Positions 25,738-34,059 are shown, counted from the first letter of the stretch. The stretch: 64,000 nucleotides of DNA from Aridibacter sp965216195 (GCA_965216195.1 OZ244151.1:2790001-2854000); one strand, 5' to 3'. Made by a program: numbers and translations. The notes: a model not told the origin generated them from the sequence alone.

Positions 25738-26424
25738 ATGGAAAGTATTTTAACGCCTAATTTTATAAGCCATTTAGTAATATTTTTGGTAAATTTACTT
25801 CTCGCGGTTTCGGTCCACGAGGCGGCTCACGCCTGGACATCCCACCGCTGGGGAGACGATACGGCGTATATGCTCGGACGTGTGACGTTAAACCCGGTTT
25901 CGCACACTGACCCGATCGGAACACTTTTAATCCCGATCGTCGCGTTTGTGCTCGGTGCTATGGGCGGGGTAGCTGGCACGGTTCCTTTGATCGGCTGGGG
26001 AAAACCTACTCCGGTTAACCCTAGAAAATGGACGGATTATAAGAAAGGAAACTTTTGGGTTTCGATCGCGGGAGTTTTGGCAAATTTCACGCTCGTAATC
26101 ATCGGAATTATTTTAACTAAGATATTGTTGATGAGTGGCTTCACTCTTAGCGAAGAATTTCTGACTGCAAATCCATTGGGTATCTTCGTACTCAACCTTA
26201 TGGTTCTTAATTTGTCTCTGGGGGTCTTCAACCTCCTCCCGATTCCTCCTTTAGACGGCGGTAAGATTCTCGGTAATTTCCTGCCCGAAAGCTTCCAACC
26301 TGTTTTGCAAATGATTGAGCAATTTGGGTTTATGTTGCTCTTGTTGTTTGTCTATTTGGGTGTTTTTCGAGCAATATTTGCTCCGTTTTTCAACCTATTG
26401 GTAGCGATCTTGCGCAGCCTTTAA
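25738..26424 (+). CDS. Site-2 protease family zinc metallopeptidase (M50)
   Basis: A 228-residue integral membrane protein with six or so helices. The zinc motif H27-EAA-H31 is in the first helix and the third ligand is in the NLLPIPPLDGGKIL motif near the C-terminal side. It lacks PDZ and CBS domains, so it belongs to the short YwhC-like group. Members cleave membrane-embedded substrates; the target is unknown. It is followed after 6 bp by trpS, probably in the same transcript. Confidence 0.93.
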   Translation: MESILTPNFISHLVIFLVNLLLAVSVHEAAHAWTSHRWGDDTAYMLGRVTLNPVSHTDPIGTLLIPIVAFVLGAMGGVAGTVPLIGWGKPTPVNPRKWTDYKKGNFWVSIAGVLANFTLVIIGIILTKILLMSGFTLSEEFLTANPLGIFVLNLMVLNLSLGVFNLLPIPPLDGGKILGNFLPESFQPVLQMIEQFGFMLLLLFVYLGVFRAIFAPFFNLLVAILRSL

Positions 26425-26430
26425 AAGAAT

Positions 26431-27411
26431 ATGAAAAAACGTATATTCAGCGGTGCCCAGCCAACTGGCGAACTTCACATCGGCAATTATTTAGGCGCTT
26501 TAAGGAATTGGGTAAAGCTTCAGGATGAGTACGAAAGTTTTTACTGCATCGTAAATCTTCATGCGATCACCCTTCCGCAAGATCCAAAAACACTGAGGCA
26601 AAAAACGCTTGATCTTGCACGAATATATCTCGCCGCGGGTGTTGATCCTGAAAAATCGACGATCTTTATTCAATCAGACGTTCCCGAACACGCCGAACTA
26701 GCGTGGGTTTTAAACTGTGTCGCGCGTATGGGCGAGCTCGAACGCATGACTCAATTTAAGGATAAAGGCAAAGGAAATGCAGAACGTGCGAGCGTTGGAC
26801 TGTTTACATATCCGGTTTTGATGGCTTCCGACATACTGCTCTATCAAACGGATTTGGTTCCCGTCGGAAAGGACCAAAAACAGCATCTCGAGCTTTCACG
26901 CGATCTTGCTGAAAGATTTAACCGCGATTTCGGTGAAACTTTTGTTGTGCCTGATCCATACATCCCGCCCGTAGGAGCGGCGATAATGTCGCTAAAAGAC
27001 CCTTCGAAGAAGATGTCGAAATCTGATGAGAATCTAAATGCCTCGATTTTTCTACTTGATGACGCTGATACGATTGCGCGTAAAATAAGAAAAGCAGTGA
27101 CCGATTCGGGAACAGCTATCACATTTGACGAATCGCGTCCGGCGATCACAAATCTTTTGACGATTTACCAACTAATGTCCGGCAAATCTAGTGAAGAATG
27201 TGAAGCGCATTTTGAAGGAAAGGGTTACGGTGACTTCAAGTACGAACTTGCGGAAACAGTCGTTGAATACCTACGCCCGTTTCAAGAACGGGTTAAAAAA
27301 TATGACGATGATGCGTTGAAAGAGACTTTGAAAAACGGTGCGGAAAAAGCGAGTGAAGTTGCGAATGAAACTTTGAAAGATGTTTATGAAAAGATGGGAA
27401 TCGCGACCTAG
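26431..27411 (+). CDS. trpS: Tryptophanyl-tRNA synthetase
   Basis: A class I aminoacyl-tRNA synthetase that charges tRNA-Trp. The 326 residues match the family length. The HIGH motif appears as HIGN (16-19) after FSGAQPTGEL, and KMSKS (194-198) is perfect. It is in the cytoplasm and forms a short cluster with the upstream site-2 protease and the downstream unknown gene 12 bp later. Confidence 0.97.
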   Translation: MKKRIFSGAQPTGELHIGNYLGALRNWVKLQDEYESFYCIVNLHAITLPQDPKTLRQKTLDLARIYLAAGVDPEKSTIFIQSDVPEHAELAWVLNCVARMGELERMTQFKDKGKGNAERASVGLFTYPVLMASDILLYQTDLVPVGKDQKQHLELSRDLAERFNRDFGETFVVPDPYIPPVGAAIMSLKDPSKKMSKSDENLNASIFLLDDADTIARKIRKAVTDSGTAITFDESRPAITNLLTIYQLMSGKSSEECEAHFEGKGYGDFKYELAETVVEYLRPFQERVKKYDDDALKETLKNGAEKASEVANETLKDVYEKMGIAT

Positions 27412-27422
27412 GTTTTTACAGG

Positions 27423-27980
27423 ATGGATGTCGAATTTCGTAAAACTGGAAAGCGACGTTACGCGATCACGGTCGTCCGTGAAAACGCTGCGCGCCTGGAA
27501 ATGAACCCGGCTCCCGGATATGACCCATATATGCCTCACGACATGCTCCATTTCATCGTTGAAAAAGAACTGAAATTATCAAAAGGCATTTTCGGTCAAC
27601 TTGCGAACGGAGGTACTGCCGGTAGCTTCAGACATATCAACGATCAAAACTCAACAAAAAAGCAGTTGAGAAGACTTCGCAAAAAGAAGAAGAAACGGGG
27701 CAAAAAGTTGCTAAAAGATAATTCCGATGAATGTGCTCAATCTGAACGCGCAACCTACCTAAGCCTTTATTATTGGCTTTCACGTTCGAAAGATGCGAAA
27801 CTTCGATCCCAAGCGAGCAACATGAAGGACAATTTACCAAGCATTATGGGCGCGATGTCGCAGGGCGAAAAAGCTCGACTTAACGATGAAAAATTAGCTT
27901 CGATAAAGGTCAAAATGGACGAAGCGAGTCACCTGTGGTCTTCTCTTGAAATTGGCAGCGCGATGACGCTTAGCTGGTAA
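27423..27980 (+). CDS. Hypothetical protein with MPHDxxHF motif and a basic patch
   Basis: A 185-residue soluble protein of no family I recognise. The N-terminal half starts as beta strands (VEFRKTGKRRYAITVVRE) followed by a conserved-looking MPHDMLHFIVE segment, where two histidines and an aspartate could bind metal. An 18-residue basic run rich in Lys/Arg (about 79-98) follows; the C-terminal half is helical. It begins 12 bp after trpS. Nucleic-acid contact is possible from the basic patch, but that is a guess. Confidence 0.75.
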   Translation: MDVEFRKTGKRRYAITVVRENAARLEMNPAPGYDPYMPHDMLHFIVEKELKLSKGIFGQLANGGTAGSFRHINDQNSTKKQLRRLRKKKKKRGKKLLKDNSDECAQSERATYLSLYYWLSRSKDAKLRSQASNMKDNLPSIMGAMSQGEKARLNDEKLASIKVKMDEASHLWSSLEIGSAMTLSW

Positions 27981-28034
27981 CGAGAAAAGATTAGTTGTTG
28001 CCAAGCTGCCCCATGATAGATAAGATTTCGAACT

Positions 28035-28391
28035 ATGGATAAAAAAATTACAGTTTACGAAAAACCTACGTGAGGAACCTGTCGAAAATTAAATAAAGCC
28101 TTCCGTGAGAATGGCATAGAATATGACAGAATTAATTATTTCATCGAGCCTTTAACCGAGAACAAGCTTCGGGGTCTGCTCAAAAAAGCAGGACTCGAGC
28201 CGGCAGACGTTTTGCGTACACGCGAAAAGGTCGGGAAGGAACTTGGCTTAAATAAAGAAACTCCGGGCGACAAGCTCATCAAGCTAATGATCGAGCATCC
28301 GGTGTTGCTCGAGCGCCCGATTGTGGAGTACGGCGATAAAGCTGTCTTGGCGAGGCCGTTTGATAAAGCGATTGAGTTGGTAAACTCGTGA
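28035..28391 (+). CDS. ArsC/Spx-family reductase, candidate selenoprotein (in-frame UGA)
   Basis: A 118-codon frame from ATG 28035 to TGA 28389-28391 with one internal TGA at 28071-28073 (codon 13). The protein reads MDKKITVYEKPT-[TGA]-GTCRK, so the TGA occupies the catalytic cysteine of the glutaredoxin-dependent ArsC fold, leaving a UxxC in place of CxxC. Downstream, the three arginines of the family are kept: R61 (VLRTRE), R94 (ERPIV) and R107 (ARPF), as is the HPVLLERPIVEYGDKAV motif. Constraint on both sides of the TGA argues for selenocysteine rather than decay. A weak hairpin at 28098-28115 with a GUGA loop, 31 nt after the TGA, could be a SECIS but is not convincing. Alternatives are a recent nonsense mutation or a sequencing error. 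Confidence 0.7.
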
Positions 28392-28617
28392 TTCGTGATT
28401 CGTGATTCGTGATTCGTGATTCGTGATTCGTGATTCGTGATTCGTGATTCGTGATTCGTGATTCGTGATTCGTGATTCGTGATTCGTGATTCGTGATTCG
28501 TGATTCGTGATTCGTGATTCGTGATTCGTGAAAGAATGACAAATCCACGGTAGTCGACGCAAATAGCGAATCACGAATTACGTATTACCTATTACCTATT
28601 ACCTACTACCTATTACC
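28389..28617. repeat. Paired heptamer arrays (TGATTCG)n and inverted (CGAATCA/CCTATTA)n
   Basis: About 20 perfect copies of TGATTCG (28389-28530), a 36-bp spacer, and an inverted arm (28567-28617) opening with CGAATCA, the exact complement, and drifting into CCTATTA units. The first unit supplies the stop codon of the ArsC-family gene. Confidence 0.97.
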
Positions 28618-28640
28618 AAATACCCCACCCCGCAGCGACG

Positions 28641-29102
28641 ATGAACTCCAAACAACATCTTGAAAAACTTTTCGAGTTTAACGACTGGGCGAATCGCCGT
28701 TTAATCACCGCTCTAAAATCCTCGCCAAGCAAAGCCGCCCTCAATTATCTTTCCCATGTCTTGATTACGGAACGCGAGTATTACGAAAGGCTTTATGGAA
28801 AAGACTCGACCGGTTTTGATTTTTGGAAAGAGCTTTCGCTGGATGATTGCAGCAAATTCGCCAAGGAAAACGCTGAGCTGTTCGAAAACTTAATAAAGAA
28901 TTTTGACGACGAGGGTCTTGGGCAAATTGCGCGCTATTACACGAGCGGCGGAAGACCGGTAAAAAATACGTTTCGAGAAATTTTGAGTCATATCGTGCTA
29001 CATTCGATGAATCACCGCGGACAAATCCTTACAATTCTTCGAAAAGAGGGTTTTACGCCACCTGAATTGGATTACATTATCTATTGCCGCGAGATTGCGT
29101 AA
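28641..29102 (+). CDS. DinB family protein
   Basis: A 153-residue four-helix protein of the DinB/YfiT metal-dependent superfamily. The start FEFNDWANRRL and the histidines in YLSHVLITE and HIVLHSMNHRGQI match the family's three-His metal site. Members include thiol transferases (bacillithiol, mycothiol) and damage-induced proteins of unknown activity. It is followed by scpA after 35 bp. Confidence 0.9.
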   Translation: MNSKQHLEKLFEFNDWANRRLITALKSSPSKAALNYLSHVLITEREYYERLYGKDSTGFDFWKELSLDDCSKFAKENAELFENLIKNFDDEGLGQIARYYTSGGRPVKNTFREILSHIVLHSMNHRGQILTILRKEGFTPPELDYIIYCREIA

Positions 29103-29137
29103 ATCGCTGAGATAATTAAAAATAGTTGGAAAGTTTT

Positions 29138-29920
29138 ATGAAAGAGCAACAAGATCAATTAAAATTCGATTTCGAAACCGTGGAACCGGAAATTTTTCGT
29201 GAAACAAGCGATGAATTTAAGCTCCGAATGGGAGAATTTGACGGTCCGCTCGATCTTTTGCTTTATTTGATCCGCCGCGAGGAAGCTAACATCTTTGACA
29301 TTCCGATCGCCAAGATTACCGATGAATATGTGCGTTATATCAAAATGATGAAGACGTTTGATATAGCTATAGCAGCCGAGTTTTTAGTAATGGCTGCTAC
29401 GTTGATTGAGATCAAATCAAGAATGCTTTTGCCGGTTGAACCGAATCCCGATGGCGAAGATGAAATCGAAGACCCAAGACAGGAGCTCGTCGATCGCCTG
29501 CTCGAATACCAACAGTTTAAAAACGCTGCTGAGATGCTTTGGTCGCGTGCGACCGTTGAGCAAGCTGTTTTCCCGCGCGGCACTATCGAATCCGATGAAA
29601 ATAACCTGGAGGTTTCCGCAACAGTTTTTGACCTCTACGAAAAATTCCAGATCATCCTCGAACGGCATAAGGAACAGATTCAGATAGAAATCGAGCGGGA
29701 AGAAATGACGCTTGCCGAGATGATCTCGGACATGAAAAAGAAACTCTTTGATAAAAAGAAGCTGAATCTCATGCGTGTGTTTGAAACTATGAAAACGCGT
29801 CATGAGTTGGTCTTAGCGTTTATTTCCGTTTTGGAAATCGTTAAGGCTGAGGGTGTAAAACTAAGCCAGAAAAAGACTTTTGGAGATATAATCTTGCGCG
29901 TAGTACCCGCCTCCTCTTAA
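29138..29920 (+). CDS. scpA: Segregation and condensation protein A
   Basis: The kleisin subunit that bridges the SMC heads in bacterial condensin, for chromosome compaction and segregation. It has the ScpA signature FDGPLDLLLYLIRREEANIFDI in its N-terminal part and a C-terminal winged-helix region. ATG 29138 is chosen over TTG 29126 because GGAAAG lies 6 nt upstream. Its partner scpB follows after 12 bp. No smc gene is in the window. Confidence 0.96.
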   Translation: MKEQQDQLKFDFETVEPEIFRETSDEFKLRMGEFDGPLDLLLYLIRREEANIFDIPIAKITDEYVRYIKMMKTFDIAIAAEFLVMAATLIEIKSRMLLPVEPNPDGEDEIEDPRQELVDRLLEYQQFKNAAEMLWSRATVEQAVFPRGTIESDENNLEVSATVFDLYEKFQIILERHKEQIQIEIEREEMTLAEMISDMKKKLFDKKKLNLMRVFETMKTRHELVLAFISVLEIVKAEGVKLSQKKTFGDIILRVVPASS

Positions 29921-29932
29921 TTCTAGTAAGCA

Positions 29933-30496
29933 ATGACCGAAGCCGTATCAAAGAAAAAGGAAGAAAGACGATCGATTGCCGAATTGGTTGCGGTTGTCGA
30001 AGCGCTGATTTTCGTTTCGGATGAGCCTTTGTCAATGCGCGCGATGATCAAAATCCTTCAAGAAGATAGCGAAACTCTCACCGCAGCACTTGAGCAACTT
30101 AAGTCTGAATACGACGAAAGAGAAGGAGGCCTGCAGCTTCGGGAAATTGGCGGTGGCTGGCAGATAGCTACGCGCACCGAATTCCATGAGGAAATTCGTG
30201 AATTTCTCAAAACCAAACCGTCCGCAAAACTCTCGCTCGCATCCCTGGAAACACTCTCGGTAATCGCTTACAAACAACCCGTTACGGTTCCCGAAATCCT
30301 TGAAATTCGTGGCGTGCAATCTGCCTCCTCGATCAAAACACTTCTTGATAAACGTCTCATTATTTCAAAAGGTAGAAAGGAAGCTGTTGGAAGGCCGATG
30401 CAATATGGCACGTCGAAGGAATTCCTTATTCAATTTGGACTAAAGGATTTATCCGAACTGCCCAGCGTTGAAGATTTCGAGGACTTTGTACAATAG
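29933..30496 (+). CDS. scpB: Segregation and condensation protein B
   Basis: A 187-residue winged-helix protein that dimerises and binds ScpA in the SMC-ScpAB complex. The family motif LSVIAYKQPVTVPEILEIRG is present around residue 107. In many bacteria scpB is followed by an rluB-type gene; here rluB is 457 bp further, with a four-helix-bundle gene element in between. Confidence 0.96.
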   Translation: MTEAVSKKKEERRSIAELVAVVEALIFVSDEPLSMRAMIKILQEDSETLTAALEQLKSEYDEREGGLQLREIGGGWQIATRTEFHEEIREFLKTKPSAKLSLASLETLSVIAYKQPVTVPEILEIRGVQSASSIKTLLDKRLIISKGRKEAVGRPMQYGTSKEFLIQFGLKDLSELPSVEDFEDFVQ

Positions 30497-30957
30497 ACAT
30501 TGAACATTTATCATTAACCATTGATTAGATTTCCCAATACTCACAACACCAAAAGACCCATTGCGTCGTCCTTACCAAAATGAAAAAAGATAATGTAACC
30601 TATGAAAAAGCTTATTCCTTTGCGATTAGGATTGTCAGAGCATTTCAACACCTGACGAATTCGAAGAAAGAGTTCGTTCTTTCGAAGCAAATGCTAAGAA
30701 GCGGAACCTCGATTGGTGCAAATATTTCTGAAGCGAACGGAGCCGTTTCAAAAGCGGATTTTTCCAACAAAATCAGTATCGCTTATAAGGAATGTCTGGA
30801 AACCAAATATTGGCTATCGCTTCTTAAAGATACTGATTATATAAACGAAAAGACTTTTCGAAGTATTCACTGCGATGCCGACGAACTGGCTAGAATCCTG
30901 TTTGCGATTCTCAAGAAAACTCGAATTGATCAATGATCAATGTTTAATGTTCAATGA
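30497..30957. mobile_element. IVS-like element: inverted heptamer arms around a four-helix-bundle gene
   Basis: The left arm (30498-30525) is four CATTxxx heptamers, CATTGAA CATTTAT CATTAAC CATTGAT. The right arm (about 30927-30957) is, on the other strand, CATTGAA CATTAAA CATTGAT CATTGAT, complementary at about 24 of 28 bases. The left arm starts 1 bp after the scpB stop; the right arm contains the stop of the inner gene and the start codon of rluB. A protein gene of the 23S rRNA intervening-sequence type between complementary arms is the organisation of rRNA IVS elements, here outside an rRNA gene. Mobility is inference. Confidence 0.6.
30580..30936 (+). CDS. Four-helix-bundle protein, 23S rRNA IVP/S23 family
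   Basis: A 118-residue all-helical protein. The hallmark segment SKQMLRSGTSIGANISEA (about 37-54) and the following helix with AYKECLETKYWLSLL are diagnostic of the family found inside 23S rRNA intervening sequences; the Avd protein of diversity-generating retroelements is a relative. Its biochemical role is not established; it forms pentameric or similar bundles and may bind nucleic acid. It splits scpB from rluB and is bordered by complementary heptamer arms, with its stop codon inside the right one. Confidence 0.9.
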   Translation: MKKDNVTYEKAYSFAIRIVRAFQHLTNSKKEFVLSKQMLRSGTSIGANISEANGAVSKADFSNKISIAYKECLETKYWLSLLKDTDYINEKTFRSIHCDADELARILFAILKKTRIDQ

Positions 30958-31676
30958 AACAACGTTTGCAAAAATTAATCGCCCAAGCCGGAATCGCTTC
31001 CCGTCGTAAAGCCGAAGTTTTGATGACTGAAGGTAAGGTAACCGTAAACGGCAAGGTTGTTACCAAATTGGGAACGAAGGCTGACCCATCGGAAGACCAC
31101 ATAAAGGTCAACGGCAAACTCATCAATCCGAAACTCGAAAACCGCAAAGAGTTTTACATCTTACTCAATAAACCAAAAGGTTATTTATCAAGCGTTTCTG
31201 ATCCTGAGAACCGAAAACTCGTTACCGATTTGGTGAGAGGATATGGAAAGCTATTCCCTGTCGGAAGACTCGATTTCAACACGGAAGGTTTGATAATTCT
31301 TACAAACGACGGAGGGTTTGCAAACTTGGTGGCCTCTTCGAAAAGGATCCCTAAAGTTTATGAAGTCAAGGTAAAGGGTTTGCCGACCAAGAATACTATC
31401 AACCGCTTGCGACGTGGGATTAAACTTCACGATGGTTTTAAGACTGCACCGGCGAAAATTGTTGAAGGACAAGCCACCCAAAAAAATGGGTGGTTTGAAG
31501 TAACGCTCCTCGAGGGACACAATCAGCAGATCAGAAAGATGTTTGATGCCATTGGATATTCGGTTGTTAAACTTCGCAGAACGAAAATCGGAAATGTATC
31601 AATCGCGAATCTTCCCGTAGGAAAAGCCCGCCCGCTAACAGCGGACGAGCTAACCGGTCTCCTTAATCAAAAATAA
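30954..31676 (+). CDS. rluB: Pseudouridine synthase, RsuA/RluB family
   Basis: A 240-residue enzyme that modifies uridine in rRNA. An N-terminal S4 domain (residues 1-60) precedes the catalytic domain with GRLDFNTEGL (catalytic Asp107) and LLEGHNQQIRKM. Its ATG at 30954 lies in the last heptamer of the right arm of the preceding element. Its stop is directly adjacent (0 bp) to that of the convergent glmS. Confidence 0.94.
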   Translation: MKQRLQKLIAQAGIASRRKAEVLMTEGKVTVNGKVVTKLGTKADPSEDHIKVNGKLINPKLENRKEFYILLNKPKGYLSSVSDPENRKLVTDLVRGYGKLFPVGRLDFNTEGLIILTNDGGFANLVASSKRIPKVYEVKVKGLPTKNTINRLRRGIKLHDGFKTAPAKIVEGQATQKNGWFEVTLLEGHNQQIRKMFDAIGYSVVKLRRTKIGNVSIANLPVGKARPLTADELTGLLNQK

Positions 31677-33536
31677 CTATTCCACGGTTACGGACTTCGC
31701 CAGATTTCTTGGTTGGTCAACGTCGCATCCGCGTCTTACCGCGATGTGATAGGCAAGCAGTTGCAGAGGCACAACAGATAGAATCGGCGCTAGTAAATCG
31801 TTTGTTTCCGGAATTTCAATTACATAATCCGAAACCACAGAACTCATCTCATCATTCTCCGTAAGCACAGAAAGAATAATTCCATCGCGCGATTTCACCT
31901 CGACGATGTTTGAGTGGGTTTTTTCGTAGCGAAGTTCACTATTTTCGTTCCCCTGCTCGCGAGTATTGACAATTACAACAGGAAGTTTCTCATCAATCAG
32001 AGCATTAGGGCCGTGTTTCATCTCGCCCGCGGGATACCCTTCAGCGTGAATGTAGGAAATCTCTTTGAGTTTTAGTGCCCCTTCCAGCGCAACCGGAAAA
32101 TTGATTCCGCGACCGAGATATAAGAAATCCTCCGAACGGAAAAAGTCCTTGGACATCACTTCAATACTGTCGTCATCACTCAGTAAGTGTTCAATTTTGA
32201 GCGGCAGCTCGGCGAGTTCCTGCGCGTGATGCTTAGCCTCGTCTTCGTTTATCTTTCCGCGAAGCTGTCCAAGATAAAGCGCGAATAGATAAATCGCGAT
32301 CATCTGCGAGGTGTATGCCTTGGTCGAAGCAACGCCGATTTCCGGTCCGGCGTGCGTTAAAATTGTGCCTTCTGCCTCACGTGTAATCATCGAGCCCTGA
32401 ACGTTACAAATCGCTAAGACTTTACAACCCGCTTGTTTTGCTTCGCGCATCGCAGCAATTGTGTCTGCCGTTTCACCGGATTGCGAAATTACCAGCAACA
32501 AATCGGTTTCTGCAAGAACTGGATTTCTATAACGAAACTCAGAGGCATAATCCACTTCAACCGGAACTCGTGCGAGCTCCTCGAGCATGTATTTGCCGGC
32601 TATCCCGGCATGCCAGCTCGTTCCACACGCAGCTATTTTTATCGATGTAAGATTTTGAAAATCCTCCTCGGAAATATCCATCTCATCGAGATAAACTTTT
32701 CCGTCGTCAAGCGAAACACGTCCCTGAACTGTGTCTCGAACCGCTCGCGGCTGCTCATAAATTTCCTTGAGCATAAAATGCTTGAAGCCGCCTTTTTCAG
32801 CCATGATCGGATCCCAGGTGATCCGTTGTTGTTTTGGTTCGACAACGTGTCCGTCAAAATCTGTTACGCGAACCGAGTCCTTCGTAAGCACCGCGATTTC
32901 CCTTTCGCCAAGATAAAAGACATCTCGTGTGTGCTGCAAAATCGCAGGTATATCGGAAGCGACAAAAAACTCGCCATCGCCCAAACCGATCACTACCGGA
33001 GGTCCTTCGCGAACGGAAATAATCATATCCGGCTCGTCAGAAGAAATAATCGAAAGTGCAAAAATCCCCTTTAGCTGGGAAACCGACTTGCGAACGGCTT
33101 CTTCAAAACTCAAACCAGCTTTCTGCTCTTCTTCGATCAAATGAGCAACGATTTCCGTATCGGTTTCCGTCTTAAAGTCGTGCCCTTTTTCGATGAGCAT
33201 TTCCTTAAGCGTCAGATAGTTTTCAATAATGCCATTGTGAACAACAACGATCTTGCCCGAACAATCTCGATGCGGATGAGCGTTTTCTTCGGTAGGACGT
33301 CCGTGAGTCGCCCAACGTGTATGCCCAATGCCGTAATTTCCATCCAAAGGATCGAGACGAATCGCCTCTTCCAAATTACGCAGCTTCCCTTCGGCTCGTC
33401 GCAGTGAAAGCTCGTTTTCTTCGTCGACAACGGCGATCCCGGCCGAGTCATAACCGCGATATTCGAGTTTGCGTAAACCGTCTAAAATCAACGGCACAAC
33501 TTGTTTATTTCCAACGTATCCAACAATTCCACACAT
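31677..33536 (-). CDS. glmS: Glutamine-fructose-6-phosphate aminotransferase (isomerizing)
   Basis: Makes glucosamine-6-phosphate from fructose-6-phosphate and glutamine, the entry to UDP-GlcNAc for peptidoglycan and lipopolysaccharide. Cys2 (MCGIVGYVG) is the glutaminase nucleophile; two SIS domains follow and the protein ends LAKSVTVE as usual. With 619 residues it is full-length. It lies with glmU and yvcK on the same strand. There is no room for a glmS ribozyme in the 28-bp upstream gap. Confidence 0.97.
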   Translation of the reverse strand: MCGIVGYVGNKQVVPLILDGLRKLEYRGYDSAGIAVVDEENELSLRRAEGKLRNLEEAIRLDPLDGNYGIGHTRWATHGRPTEENAHPHRDCSGKIVVVHNGIIENYLTLKEMLIEKGHDFKTETDTEIVAHLIEEEQKAGLSFEEAVRKSVSQLKGIFALSIISSDEPDMIISVREGPPVVIGLGDGEFFVASDIPAILQHTRDVFYLGEREIAVLTKDSVRVTDFDGHVVEPKQQRITWDPIMAEKGGFKHFMLKEIYEQPRAVRDTVQGRVSLDDGKVYLDEMDISEEDFQNLTSIKIAACGTSWHAGIAGKYMLEELARVPVEVDYASEFRYRNPVLAETDLLLVISQSGETADTIAAMREAKQAGCKVLAICNVQGSMITREAEGTILTHAGPEIGVASTKAYTSQMIAIYLFALYLGQLRGKINEDEAKHHAQELAELPLKIEHLLSDDDSIEVMSKDFFRSEDFLYLGRGINFPVALEGALKLKEISYIHAEGYPAGEMKHGPNALIDEKLPVVIVNTREQGNENSELRYEKTHSNIVEVKSRDGIILSVLTENDEMSSVVSDYVIEIPETNDLLAPILSVVPLQLLAYHIAVRRGCDVDQPRNLAKSVTVE

Positions 33537-33564
33537 AATCTGTCAATCAGTCTTCAAATAGGAT

Positions 33565-33888
33565 TTATCTGAGCACGACGCGAAGAATAATTCCTATAAT
33601 CCACAAAATAACACCGGCAATTGATAAAATTTTCCCAATTTGGGCGAGGCCTCTCTTGCCTTCCCCAACCTCGTAAATATCGATGTTTGTTAAAACTTCC
33701 TGCGCCGTTGTATAACCAAGATAGGCAAAAAGCGGTGGACAACATCCAATACTCAAAATACCGAAAACCAACGATTTTACCGCACCAGTACTTATCTCTT
33801 TCTCGTAGTACTCGAGCGTTCCCTGACTATACAAAGAGTCTTTCGGAGCCTCGGGCGGAGGTGGCGGTGTCCATTCCTTTTCTTCCAT
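33565..33888 (-). CDS. DUF4190-like membrane protein
   Basis: A 107-residue protein with a proline-rich cytoplasmic N-terminus (WTPPPPPEAP) and two hydrophobic helices (about 40-62 and 86-106), the second after a GLAQIGKILSIAG segment. This is the layout of the DUF4190 family. It may bind or scaffold through the proline-rich tail, but no function is known. It sits between glmU and glmS. Confidence 0.8.
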   Translation of the reverse strand: MEEKEWTPPPPPEAPKDSLYSQGTLEYYEKEISTGAVKSLVFGILSIGCCPPLFAYLGYTTAQEVLTNIDIYEVGEGKRGLAQIGKILSIAGVILWIIGIILRVVLR

Positions 33889-34010
33889 TTTAATGTCCTA
33901 CCTTTCTAATCACTTCTCGCACTTTTTTTCTCGTTCGCATTCAATCGATCCGATCTCTTCCAAACATCCAACTTTTCGTGAGGTCTCATCGCTGTTTAAA
34001 ATCTCCTTTG

Positions 34011-34059
34011 TCACTTGTCCCCTTGTCACTTGTCACTTGTCACTTTTCACTCTTCACTG
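34011..34059. repeat. Heptamer repeat at the 3' end of glmU
   Basis: Degenerate units of TCACTTG (for example at 34025-34045) that run across the glmU stop codon. On the minus strand they encode the last six or seven residues of GlmU. The 151-bp gap 33889-34039 holds nothing else that I recognise. Confidence 0.75.

Noticed and set aside
28098..28115. SECIS element after the in-frame TGA
   Set aside because: The hairpin has only four or five pairs with two mismatches; reported as a weak possibility in the ArsC entry, not as a feature.
28279..28574. Two minus-strand frames encoding ESRITNH repeats
   Set aside because: They are translations of the 7-bp tandem array in two frames and cover the ArsC-family gene on the other strand.
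31631..31643. Terminator between rluB and glmS (CCGCT-AAC-AGCGG)
   Set aside because: The short hairpin lies within the rluB coding sequence and has no T tract.
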